8,777 nucleotides of DNA, taken from NCBI GenBank assembly GCA_018364455.1, contig JAGZLW010000061.1, positions 1 through 8,777 of the forward strand, given 5' to 3'. Shown here piece by piece: positions 1-5,833 of this stretch; position 1 is the first letter of the stretch, and the number at the start of each line of letters is the position of its first letter. Origin of the DNA: Streptococcus mitis. GTDB taxonomy: Bacteria > Bacillota > Bacilli > Lactobacillales > Streptococcaceae. Position numbers and translations under genes: made by a program. The notes under the pieces are model-generated. The model was not told the origin of the DNA. It did not search any database and worked only from the letters and a program-made list of their open reading frames with translations.

Positions 1-123
1 TACATTTTTGGCTGGTAAATCCAACATATCGCGAATAAATTGACAAGTGATTTCTGGATTGCTAAAGATTTTCTTAGCTACCAAGTCATTGGTTGGGCTA
101 ATGCCCGGATGACGTAATGTCAT
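1..123 (-). CDS. Rpn / PD-(D/E)XK nuclease-family transposase-like protein, N-terminal 41 codons (runs off window)
   Basis: The minus-strand frame opens with ATG at 123 and stays open to the window edge. It begins MTLRHPGISPTNDLVAKKIF and continues with a segment rich in FSNPEITCQFIRDML. I recognise this N-terminus as the Rpn-type 'PD-(D/E)XK nuclease family transposase' group common in streptococci; members relate to RpnA-E, which stimulate RecA-independent recombination. The nuclease catalytic residues lie beyond the window and cannot be checked. A strong AAAGGAG ribosome binding site at 131-137 sits 7 nt before the ATG and fixes the start. Upstream lie a ComX-type box (192-199) and a palindrome (156-174), so competence control is possible. 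Function in the cell is unknown; the family name is from memory. Confidence 0.75.
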   Translation of the reverse strand, partial: MTLRHPGISPTNDLVAKKIFSNPEITCQFIRDMLDLPAKNV

Positions 124-138
124 ATTCTTTCTCCTTTC

Positions 139-147
139 ATTATAGCA
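139..147 (-). promoter_or_regulatory. Extended -10-like motif next to the Rpn gene ribosome binding site
   Basis: The minus strand reads TGC-TATAAT at 147-139, an extended -10 match with no clear -35. It ends one base before AAAGGAG (137-131). A transcript starting the usual 6-7 nt downstream would therefore begin inside the Shine-Dalgarno sequence. Either this is not a real promoter or it makes a nearly leaderless mRNA. Confidence 0.3.
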
Positions 148-155
148 CATTTTTA

Positions 156-174
156 AATCTAGGTTTACTAGATT
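156..174. promoter_or_regulatory. Perfect 7-bp inverted repeat upstream of the Rpn-like gene (operator-like)
   Basis: AATCTAG at 156-162 and CTAGATT at 168-174 form perfect arms around a 5-nt centre. The palindrome lies 11 bp upstream of a TATAAT hexamer at 139-144, roughly where a -35 box would sit, and inside the predicted 5' leader if the ComX box is the promoter. It could be a repressor operator or an mRNA hairpin. No regulator is known to me for this motif. Confidence 0.35.
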
Positions 175-191
175 CACTGCTACTACTTATT

Positions 192-199
192 TATTCGCA
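192..199 (-). promoter_or_regulatory. Near-consensus ComX (SigX) box upstream of the Rpn-like gene
   Basis: The minus strand reads TGCGAATA, 7 of 8 matches to the pneumococcal late-competence box TACGAATA, and is preceded by a T-rich stretch. It lies 69 bp upstream of the Rpn-like ATG and directly after the prs terminator. The surrounding bases closely resemble those around the dut ComX box at 5149-5156, which makes chance less likely. Transcription would start near 186. Confidence 0.55.
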
Positions 200-208
200 A
201 AAGAGACG

Positions 209-235
209 AAAAAACCTGAGAATTATCTCAGGCTT
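209..235 (-). terminator. Rho-independent terminator of prs
   Basis: On the minus strand CCTGAGA (232-226), loop TAAT and TCTCAGG (221-215) form a perfect 7-bp stem followed by six T (214-209). It begins 8 bp after the prs stop codon. Confidence 0.93.
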
Positions 236-240
236 GGTCA

Positions 241-1209
241 TTAAATCTTTTTCTCAATACTGAAAAGTGGAGAAAGTGGGCGTTTTTCATGGATACGCAC
301 AATAGCATCCCCTAGGAGATGAGCGATTGAAATTTGCTCAATCTTATCAATCAAACGCTCTTCTGGCAGATAGATGGTATCCAAAACAACCAATTTCTTA
401 ATAGCTGAATTTTGGATATTGTCCATAGCAGGACCAGAAAGAACTGGGTGCGTACAGCTTGCATAGACTTCAACAGCACCAGCTTCTGCAAGGGCATCTG
501 CCGCATGACAAATCGTTCCAGCAGTATCAATCATATCATCAATCAAGATACAAGTCTTGCCTTCGACCTTACCGATGATGTTCATGACTTCACTGGTATT
601 CATCTTATCAACACTACGACGTTTATCAATAATAGCGATAGATGTTTTCAAAAATTCTGCCAACTTACGAGCACGAGTCACCCCTCCATGGTCTGGACTG
701 ACAACCACATAGTCAGAACCAACCATGCCACGACGCTCAAAATAATCCGCAATCAGAGGAGCCCCCATCAAGTGATCCACAGGAATATCAAAGAATCCTT
801 GAATCTGCGCAGCATGCAAGTCGATGGTCAATAAACGATCCACTCCAGCTACTTCAAGCATATTTGCGACAAGTTTTGAAGTGATTGGCTCACGCGCTCT
901 CGCCTTTCTATCCTGACGTGCATACCCATAGTAAGGCATGACAACATTGACAGATTCTGCACTGGCACGCTTCAAAGCATCCACCATAATCAAAATTTCA
1001 AGCAGATTGTCATTTACAGGCGAACTAGTTGATTGTAAGATAAAGACGTGTTTCCCACGGATTGATTCTTCGATGTTGACCTGAATCTCTCCATCTGAAA
1101 ATTGGCGAACACTTGATTTCCCCAACTCTATCCCAATCTCCTGCGCCACACGTTCTGCCAATTCTTGATTAGAAGAAAGGGCAAACAGCTTTAAATCAGA
1201 AAAAGACAT
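241..1209 (-). CDS. prs: Ribose-phosphate pyrophosphokinase (PRPP synthase, class I)
   Basis: This cytosolic enzyme transfers pyrophosphate from ATP to ribose 5-phosphate, giving PRPP for purine, pyrimidine, histidine and NAD synthesis. With ATG at 1209 the protein is 322 residues, normal for class I. Visible motifs are the ATP-binding loop RQDRK (about 98-102), DLHAAQIQGFF (130-140) and the PRPP-binding loop DDMIDTAGT (224-232). The start is set by GGAGGA at 1214-1219, 4 nt before the ATG; a longer in-frame version from a GTG at 1248 would add 13 non-conserved residues and lacks a ribosome binding site. The gene has its own promoter (1267-1295) and terminator (209-235), so it can be expressed apart from the upstream dut-radA operon. 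Pneumococci carry a second prs paralogue elsewhere; that is from memory. Confidence 0.97.
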   Translation of the reverse strand: MSFSDLKLFALSSNQELAERVAQEIGIELGKSSVRQFSDGEIQVNIEESIRGKHVFILQSTSSPVNDNLLEILIMVDALKRASAESVNVVMPYYGYARQDRKARAREPITSKLVANMLEVAGVDRLLTIDLHAAQIQGFFDIPVDHLMGAPLIADYFERRGMVGSDYVVVSPDHGGVTRARKLAEFLKTSIAIIDKRRSVDKMNTSEVMNIIGKVEGKTCILIDDMIDTAGTICHAADALAEAGAVEVYASCTHPVLSGPAMDNIQNSAIKKLVVLDTIYLPEERLIDKIEQISIAHLLGDAIVRIHEKRPLSPLFSIEKKI

Positions 1210-1234
1210 GATTTCCTCCGGTATATATGTATCA

Positions 1235-1251
1235 CTTGTGCTTTTCACAAG
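1235..1251 (-). promoter_or_regulatory. Stem-loop in the prs 5' leader
   Basis: CTTGTG, loop AAAAG, CACAAG form a perfect 6-bp hairpin in the roughly 50-nt leader between the predicted start near 1260 and the prs Shine-Dalgarno sequence. It may stabilise the mRNA or modulate translation. No T-run follows, so it is not a terminator. Confidence 0.4.
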
Positions 1252-1266
1252 ATTTTTCCATCTACC

Positions 1267-1295
1267 ATTGTAGCGCTTTTTGCACTATTTTTCAA
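1267..1295 (-). promoter_or_regulatory. Sigma-A promoter of prs
   Basis: TTGAAA (1295-1290), a 17-bp spacer and TACAAT (1272-1267) give a good housekeeping promoter. The predicted start is near 1260, leaving a leader of about 50 nt. It lies just after the terminator of the upstream PrsW-like gene. Confidence 0.75.
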
Positions 1296-1296
1296 T

Positions 1297-1331
1297 CAAA
1301 AATAAAAGAAGGGCACCATATTTGTACCCTT
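1297..1331 (-). terminator. Rho-independent terminator after the PrsW-like gene
   Basis: AAGGGTAC (1331-1324) pairs with GTGCCCTT (1316-1309), with one T-G pair, around a 7-nt loop, and is followed by the T-rich CTTTTATTTTT. It likely closes the dut-radA operon before prs. Confidence 0.8.
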
Positions 1332-1354
1332 GCATCATTCTTTTAAAAAATATT

Positions 1355-2170
1355 CTAGTTCATCAACTCATCGTTCTTCTCAACAAAGCGATAAGCCTGA
1401 TAAAAACCATAAAGAGTAATAGCTGTAACCACTGGAATCGCTAATGGCAACTCTGTCTCCAATTCTACAAAAGGAGAGTTAAACAAGAAATGAGTTCCCA
1501 AGGCTAAACCTAGGAAAATAAGGCCCTGTTTCTTGCCAACCTTTTGTCCTTTATAGGCTCTGTAAAGCAAGTAAACACCTACTACAGCCATACCTGAAAA
1601 AGTCCAGTGAGAGGCAATTCCTGAGATGATACGCTCTAAAATTCGCGAAATAGTAAAGTCAAAGCCCTCTGGCAAATCCGTACGAATATAGCCAATATCC
1701 TCAATCATTTGGAATCCCAAACCAGAAGCAATCCCTAGTAAAAACAAAGATTTTAATTTTCGCACAGGAATCAAAGCTAAAACAAAGACAAGTGGCAATA
1801 ATTTCAAGGGTTCTTCTACCAAAGGAGCCACAATAGCACTTTCAAAGGCATTTAAAAATGCACTATCTGGGAAAAGAACACCCAGTAAATCATGGATATA
1901 AGTATTAGCAAAGCTAGACAACCAGCCTGAAAGGAACATTCCTCCCAATAAAGACAGAATCAAGGCCTTCTTTGGTAATTCCCATTTTTTCCCAATACGG
2001 AAAAGGAAATAAAGAGCCGGAATCATGTAAAAGAGAGCTAGAAAGATAGAAACTCCCATTAGTCCATATTCCGCACCTGACATCGAACCATCCGTATAGT
2101 AGATGCTTTCATACTGTACACCAATACATAGCAATAAGATAAAAATAAATAAAATACTGTTTTTCTTCAT
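1355..2170 (-). CDS. PrsW-family intramembrane metalloprotease-like membrane protein
   Basis: The 271-residue protein is strongly hydrophobic, with about eight candidate membrane segments (near 6-20, 36-57, 70-88, 112-134, 142-156, 183-203, 216-232, 242-260). It carries the three PrsW (M82) signatures: EEPLK at 119-123 (EExxK), FQMIE at 153-157 (FxxxE), and histidines H188 (SHWTF) and H227 (THFLF). PrsW of Bacillus subtilis cleaves the anti-sigma factor RsiW; no such partner is visible here, so the substrate is unknown. Only 24 nt separate it from the carbonic anhydrase stop, so it is probably the last gene of the dut-radA operon. The Shine-Dalgarno sequence is weak (GAAAGAAAG). The family call is firm; the function in streptococci is not established to my knowledge. 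Confidence 0.85.
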   Translation of the reverse strand: MKKNSILFIFILLLCIGVQYESIYYTDGSMSGAEYGLMGVSIFLALFYMIPALYFLFRIGKKWELPKKALILSLLGGMFLSGWLSSFANTYIHDLLGVLFPDSAFLNAFESAIVAPLVEEPLKLLPLVFVLALIPVRKLKSLFLLGIASGLGFQMIEDIGYIRTDLPEGFDFTISRILERIISGIASHWTFSGMAVVGVYLLYRAYKGQKVGKKQGLIFLGLALGTHFLFNSPFVELETELPLAIPVVTAITLYGFYQAYRFVEKNDELMN

Positions 2171-2194
2171 ACACTTTCTTTCTAAATGAATTTT

Positions 2195-2692
2195 TTACAA
2201 TTCTACGACTGTCATACTTCCTGTATCCACATCGTAAATAGCACCAGAGATAATGACATCATCTGGTATTAGGGGAGACTCGATAAGGAGTTGCATATCC
2301 TCGCGCACACTCTCCTCTATATTTTGGAAGGGCAAGAAGTCCTGGTCTGACACATCGACACCTAGTTCCTCTTTCAGATACTCCTGAAAAGAGTCATTTT
2401 CAAAAGTCTGAGCACCACAGTCTGTATGGTGTAACACCACAATCTCTCTTGTCCCCATTTGTTGCTGGGAAATAACCAGCGAACGAATCATGTCTTCTGT
2501 CACTCGACCACCTGCATTCCGCAAGATATGAGCATCCCCAAGTGCCAAACCTAAAGCTTGTGCAACGTGCAAACGAGAGTCCATACAAGTCACAATGGCT
2601 ACTCTAGTTTTGGGTTTAAGTGGCAGATTTAACTGCCCATGTAGGGCAACATAAGCCTGATTGGCTTGCATAAACTGTTCAAAATACGACAC
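2195..2692 (-). CDS. Beta-class carbonic anhydrase
   Basis: This zinc enzyme interconverts CO2 and bicarbonate, supplying bicarbonate for carboxylations; the pneumococcal homologue is reported to be needed for growth in ambient air. From GTG at 2692 the protein is 165 residues. Zinc ligands C36, H89 and C92 and the Asp38-Arg40 pair are visible in VTCMDSR and HHTDCG. The GTG start is supported by GAGGAGGG just upstream, ending 4 nt before it. A longer frame from another GTG at 2761 would add 23 residues but has no Shine-Dalgarno sequence and a non-conserved extension. It follows radA after 72 nt and precedes the PrsW-like gene by 24 nt, so it is probably co-transcribed with the late competence operon. 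It is called Pca in pneumococcal literature, from memory. Confidence 0.93.
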   Translation of the reverse strand: MSYFEQFMQANQAYVALHGQLNLPLKPKTRVAIVTCMDSRLHVAQALGLALGDAHILRNAGGRVTEDMIRSLVISQQQMGTREIVVLHHTDCGAQTFENDSFQEYLKEELGVDVSDQDFLPFQNIEESVREDMQLLIESPLIPDDVIISGAIYDVDTGSMTVVEL

Positions 2693-2764
2693 GATTCCCT
2701 CCTCGAAAATTTGATAGTCAAATATTTCTCCTATCTTATCATTTTTAAGAAGATTTGTCACGGA

Positions 2765-4126
2765 TTATGCAAAGACCTTTTTCAAAACTTCCTGAATCGT
2801 TGTCACCCCAATAACCTGAATTTCCTTGGGCGGAGTAATTCCTGTCAAGGAATTTTTGGGTACATAAATCTTAGTAAATCCCAGTTTAGCAGCTTCATTA
2901 ATGCGCTGCTCAATACGATTCACGCGCCGAATTTCTCCCGTCAAGCCTAACTCTCCTACAAAACATTCCTGAGGATTAGTTGGCTTGTCTTTATAACTCG
3001 AAGCAATGGCAACCGCAACGGCCAAGTCAATCGCAGGTTCATCCAATTTGACACCGCCAGCAGATTTAAGATAGGCGTCCTGATTTTGCAAGAGAAGACC
3101 TGCCCGTTTTTCTAAAACAGCCATAATCAAACTGGCTCGATTGAAATCAAGGCCTGTCGTCGTACGCTTAGCATTTCCAAACATGGTCGGTGTCACCAAA
3201 GCCTGAACCTCCGCCAAAATCGGACGCGTACCTTCCATGGTCACAACGATTGATGAACCAGTTGCACCGTCCAAACGCTCCTCTAGGAAAACTTGACTCG
3301 GATTGAGGACCTCAACCAAGCCACCTGACTGCATCTCAAAAATCCCAATCTCATTAGTGGAGCCAAAACGGTTTTTTACCGCTCTCAAAATACGAAAAGT
3401 ATGGTGACGCTCCCCTTCAAAGTAAAGCACCGTATCCACCATATGCTCCAACATTCTCGGCCCAGCCAAGGTTCCTTCCTTGGTCACATGCCCTACGATA
3501 AAGATGGCAATGTTATTAGTTTTGGCCAGCTGCATAAGTTCAGCCGTCACCTCACGCACTTGAGAAACAGATCCCTGCACCCCTGAAATCTCAGGAGACA
3601 TAATAGTTTGAATGGAGTCAATAATGAGGAAGTCTGGTTGGATGCGCTCCACTTCAGCTCGAACACTCTGCATATTGGTCTCTGCATAGAGATAAAACTC
3701 GCTATCAATATCACCCAAACGCTCTGCACGTAGTTTAATCTGCTGGGCAGACTCCTCCCCACTGACGTAGAGAACCGTTCCCACTTGGGATAGCTGGGTT
3801 GAGACTTGTAGGAGAAGCGTTGATTTCCCGATTCCAGGATCCCCACCGATGAGGACGAGACTTCCCGGTACCACTCCGCCTCCAAGTACACGGTTGAATT
3901 CCTCCATCTCCGTCTTGGTTCGATTGACATTGATTGAAGTCACCTCAGCCAATTTCATAGGCTTGGTTTTCTCACCTGTCAAGGACACACGCGCATTCTT
4001 GACCTCGGCAACCTCAACCTCTTCTACAAAGGAAGACCAAGACCCACAGTTTGGACAACGTCCTAGATACTTAGGGGAATTATACCCACAATTTTGACAT
4101 ACAAATGTCGCTTTTTTCTTTGCGAT
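2765..4126 (-). CDS. radA: RadA (Sms), recombination/branch-migration helicase, with apparent AUC start
   Basis: RadA is a RecA-related hexameric DNA helicase that works with RecA to extend D-loops in repair and transformation. From the ATC at 4126 the protein is 453 residues beginning M-AKKKATFVCQNCG. The order is: zinc finger C10-C13-C24-C27; Walker A GDPGIGKS at 95-102; Walker B around D170; the RadA-specific KNRFG at 251-255; and a C-terminal Lon-like domain from about 300. Upstream of the zinc finger this frame has no ATG, GTG or TTG before an in-frame TAG at 4148-4150. The first usual start codon is a GTG at 3988, which would give 407 residues and delete the zinc finger. Two tandem ATC codons (4129 and 4126) follow AAAGAGG (4139-4133); the second has 6-nt spacing and aligns with the MAKKK start of other RadA proteins. 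The gene lies 13 nt after the histidine phosphatase stop, within a competence-type operon. Confidence 0.9.
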   Translation of the reverse strand: MAKKKATFVCQNCGYNSPKYLGRCPNCGSWSSFVEEVEVAEVKNARVSLTGEKTKPMKLAEVTSINVNRTKTEMEEFNRVLGGGVVPGSLVLIGGDPGIGKSTLLLQVSTQLSQVGTVLYVSGEESAQQIKLRAERLGDIDSEFYLYAETNMQSVRAEVERIQPDFLIIDSIQTIMSPEISGVQGSVSQVREVTAELMQLAKTNNIAIFIVGHVTKEGTLAGPRMLEHMVDTVLYFEGERHHTFRILRAVKNRFGSTNEIGIFEMQSGGLVEVLNPSQVFLEERLDGATGSSIVVTMEGTRPILAEVQALVTPTMFGNAKRTTTGLDFNRASLIMAVLEKRAGLLLQNQDAYLKSAGGVKLDEPAIDLAVAVAIASSYKDKPTNPQECFVGELGLTGEIRRVNRIEQRINEAAKLGFTKIYVPKNSLTGITPPKEIQVIGVTTIQEVLKKVFA

Positions 4127-4139
4127 GATAAACCTCTTT

Positions 4140-4655
4140 CTATATCTCTAACTCACACTCAATCACTTGGCAAAAATCAATCTTCTCATTTGGCACAAAC
4201 TGGCGCATGAGCATGTTGTGAGTTACCACAATCACGGTCTGGTAGTCTCGATACTTAGCCATGCATTCTAGAAAACGAGACTTCATCTCCGTAGCTGTCT
4301 CACATTGAATAGGACTATTAGGAAGTAACTCCCCCTTATTTTCTAGAAACATAGTACGAGCTTTTTCAAAATTATCTGTGCCACTTTCATAGACCTGCCA
4401 TTCATGTAATAATGGCTCCACTCTCAAAGGAAGTCCCGTAGCACAAACTACATAAGAAGCCGTTTCTAAAGCTCTTGTGACTGCAGAAGATACGATTATT
4501 TCAGCTGAAGGAAGCAAGGGATTTTTGCTCAGTTCCTGAGCTTGCTGCCGTCCCTTCTCAGACAAGGGCGCCAAATCTATCCCAAAACCCGTATAAGAAC
4601 GCTCCTCTAACTCACGGTAATCTGGCTCTCCATGACGTACAAAGATAATCTTCAT
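4140..4655 (-). CDS. Histidine phosphatase superfamily protein (phosphoglycerate mutase-like)
   Basis: From ATG at 4655 the protein is 171 residues. It has the RHG motif of the family (R7, H8, G9; H8 is the phosphate-accepting histidine) and supporting residues R61, E85 and H146 in VVTHNM. That matches cytosolic phosphatases of the dPGM branch; the substrate cannot be read from sequence. The start is chosen because MKIIFVRHGE is the usual family N-terminus. A longer frame from 4718 would add 21 residues encoded by the end of dut. The ATG begins one base after the dut stop (4657), so translation is probably coupled. It sits between dut and radA, which suggests a nucleotide or DNA metabolism role in competent cells, but this is inference. 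Confidence 0.88.
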   Translation of the reverse strand: MKIIFVRHGEPDYRELEERSYTGFGIDLAPLSEKGRQQAQELSKNPLLPSAEIIVSSAVTRALETASYVVCATGLPLRVEPLLHEWQVYESGTDNFEKARTMFLENKGELLPNSPIQCETATEMKSRFLECMAKYRDYQTVIVVTHNMLMRQFVPNEKIDFCQVIECELEI

Positions 4656-4656
4656 T

Positions 4657-5100
4657 CTAGTGCCCAGTCGATCCAAATCCACCAGTTCGCACGCCATCAG
4701 CTGCATCTCCATCTGCAATTAAGAAAGGAGCAAAGACAGCCTGGACCACACGTTCCCCAACTTCAAGAACAACCTCTTGGTCTGTGATATTCTTCATCTG
4801 AGCAAAAATATGCCCTTCATTCCCAGGATTTCCATAATAATCCCCATCAATGACACCAACCGAGTTAATCAAGACCAAGCCCTTCTTACGAGGGTTTGAA
4901 GAGCGATCATAGAGGTAGAGAACCTCAGTCGGCTGCATATAAGCCTTAACCCCTGTCGGAACCAAGACAATCTCTCCTGGCGCAATCACAGTCCGTTCCG
5001 CAACCTTTAAGTCGTAACCAGCCGCATGCGCTGTCTCACGCTTGGGTAATAAATTTTCATCTGTAAAACTAGAAACCAATTCAAAACCACGAATTTTCAT
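4657..5100 (-). CDS. dut: Deoxyuridine 5'-triphosphate nucleotidohydrolase (dUTPase)
   Basis: dUTPase hydrolyses dUTP to dUMP and pyrophosphate, keeping uracil out of DNA and feeding dTMP synthesis. The 147-residue protein shows all five trimeric-dUTPase motifs: AAGYDL (26-31), DRSSN near 65-69, a segment ending VGVIDGDYYGNPGNEG that contains the catalytic Asp and substrate-binding residues (about 80-97), a fourth around VVQAVFAPF, and C-terminal RTGGFGSTG. ATG at 5100 is preceded by a modest purine-rich AAGAGAAGA. It is the first gene of the five-gene operon dut / phosphatase / radA / carbonic anhydrase / PrsW-like, and a ComX box lies 49 bp upstream. Induction in competence would fit with preparing nucleotide pools for recombination; that last step is inference. 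Confidence 0.96.
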   Translation of the reverse strand: MKIRGFELVSSFTDENLLPKRETAHAAGYDLKVAERTVIAPGEIVLVPTGVKAYMQPTEVLYLYDRSSNPRKKGLVLINSVGVIDGDYYGNPGNEGHIFAQMKNITDQEVVLEVGERVVQAVFAPFLIADGDAADGVRTGGFGSTGH

Positions 5101-5148
5101 ATTCTTCTCTTTTCTATTATCATTTATTCTAGATTATTCTATCTTATT

Positions 5149-5156
5149 TATTCGGA
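5149..5156 (-). promoter_or_regulatory. Near-consensus ComX (SigX) box driving dut-radA operon
   Basis: The minus strand reads TCCGAATA, 7 of 8 matches to TACGAATA, after a T-rich run. Predicted transcription start is near 5143, giving a leader of about 43 nt before dut. No good sigma-A -35/-10 pair was seen nearby, though TAGAAT motifs occur at about 5130-5141. radA is known as a late competence gene in pneumococcus, which agrees with this site. Confidence 0.7.
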
Positions 5157-5165
5157 AAAAGCACG

Positions 5166-5246
5166 AAAAAAAGAGCACACAATTCAAATCGCTTAGGGCT
5201 GCTGGATTCCTCCCCTGACCCGCTTCACGCAGAACTGTTGCTCCAC
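5166..5246 (-). ncRNA. ffs: Signal recognition particle RNA (small bacterial SRP RNA, 4.5S type) with its terminator
   Basis: The minus strand carries the invariant SRP apical domain: GGTCAGG, then GGAGGAATCC, then AGCAGC and CCTAAGC (about 5222-5190), the binding site of Ffh. The ends pair well: GAGCAACAGTTC near the 5' end with GAATTGTGTGCTC near the 3' end, with one bulged base. Seven T (5172-5166) follow, so the closing helix also acts as terminator. The size is about 80 nt, the short form without Alu domain. The RNA guides Ffh-FtsY targeting of membrane proteins. Location directly after tadA is conserved among Gram-positive bacteria. The exact 5' end (about 5246-5244) is inferred from the promoter. 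Confidence 0.93.
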
Positions 5247-5251
5247 TATTT

Positions 5252-5260
5252 ATTATATCA
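5252..5260 (-). promoter_or_regulatory. Extended -10 promoter of ffs
   Basis: TGA-TATAAT at 5260-5252 is a perfect extended -10 (TGnTATAAT) about 6 nt before the SRP RNA 5' end. There is no good -35 hexamer at 17 bp, as is common for extended -10 promoters. Confidence 0.75.
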
Positions 5261-5286
5261 CATTCCTCTTCATTTTAAAAGCAAAA

Positions 5287-5754
5287 TTATTTTTTCCGTC
5301 TATTTCTAAAAAAGTTCTGCATAATAGCTGCGCATTCATCTTCCAAAATTCCCGTTTCAACATCCACACGATGGTTGAGACGCTCATCTGTCAAGATATC
5401 GTACAAACTCCCAGCAGCGCCAAATTTCTGGTTTTTAGCCCCATAGACCACGTTTGGAATGCGGGCAAGTCCAATCGCCCCACTACACATGACACAAGGC
5501 TCAATAGTCACAAAAAGCGTGCAATCCAGCAAGCGCCAACTCTCCTCACTCAAGTTCGCATTCTCTATGGCCATAATCTCCGCATGCATAACTGCTCGTT
5601 GCAACTCTTCACGCGCATTATGCCCACGGCCAATGATTGCTCCGTCCTTGACAATCACACAACCAATTGGAATTTCATCGTGTTCAAGAGCAATCTCAGC
5701 CTCTCTCAAGGCCTCTCTCATGAAGACTTCTTTTTCTTCAACTGTATAATTCAT
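5287..5754 (-). CDS. tadA: tRNA-specific adenosine deaminase (A34 to inosine)
   Basis: TadA deaminates adenosine 34 of tRNA-Arg(ACG) to inosine so that it reads CGU, CGC and CGA. The 155-residue protein has the zinc-dependent deaminase signature: H57-A58-E59 (zinc ligand and proton-shuttling glutamate) and P86-C87-V88-M89-C90 (the other two zinc ligands). ATG at 5754 is preceded by AGGAAAAGAG. It has its own extended -10 promoter just after the csRNA terminator, and the SRP RNA gene follows 40 bp downstream with a separate promoter. Related cytidine deaminases share the motif, but overall length and context favour TadA. Confidence 0.95.
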   Translation of the reverse strand: MNYTVEEKEVFMREALREAEIALEHDEIPIGCVIVKDGAIIGRGHNAREELQRAVMHAEIMAIENANLSEESWRLLDCTLFVTIEPCVMCSGAIGLARIPNVVYGAKNQKFGAAGSLYDILTDERLNHRVDVETGILEDECAAIMQNFFRNRRKK

Positions 5755-5786
5755 CCGTTTCTCTTTTCCTACTTATCGATTTTATT

Positions 5787-5795
5787 ATTATATCA
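5787..5795 (-). promoter_or_regulatory. Extended -10 promoter of tadA
   Basis: TGA-TATAAT at 5795-5787 is identical to the ffs promoter core. It starts 14 bp after the T-tract of the csRNA terminator and leaves a leader of about 25 nt before the tadA ATG. No -35 match is evident because that space is the terminator U-tract. Confidence 0.7.
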
Positions 5796-5808
5796 TGAAT
5801 CCCAACAC

Positions 5809-5833
5809 AAAAAAAGCCACCGAATGCGGTGAC
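5809..5833 (-). terminator. Rho-independent terminator of the csRNA and probably of purA
   Basis: GTCACCG (5833-5827), loop CATT and CGGTGGC (5822-5816) form a 7-bp stem with one T-G pair, followed by seven T. No other terminator follows purA, so purA readthrough would end here too. Confidence 0.92.

Noticed and set aside
412..834. Plus-strand open frame of 140 codons across prs.
   Set aside because: It is antisense to a highly conserved prs, has no family resemblance and no ribosome binding site; a shadow frame.
1681..1688. Perfect TACGAATA ComX box on the plus strand.
   Set aside because: It lies antisense inside the PrsW-like gene, lacks the T-rich upstream run and points at no gene.
2693..2761. 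N-terminal extension of carbonic anhydrase from the GTG at 2761.
   Set aside because: No Shine-Dalgarno sequence and a non-conserved leader; the GTG at 2692 has a strong GAGGAGGG.
3547..3930. Minus-strand frame of 127 codons inside radA.
   Set aside because: Alternate frame of the RadA core; the residues do not resemble any family.
5371..5832. Plus-strand open frame of 153 codons across tadA.
   Set aside because: Antisense to tadA and extending over its promoter and the csRNA terminator; no recognisable protein.
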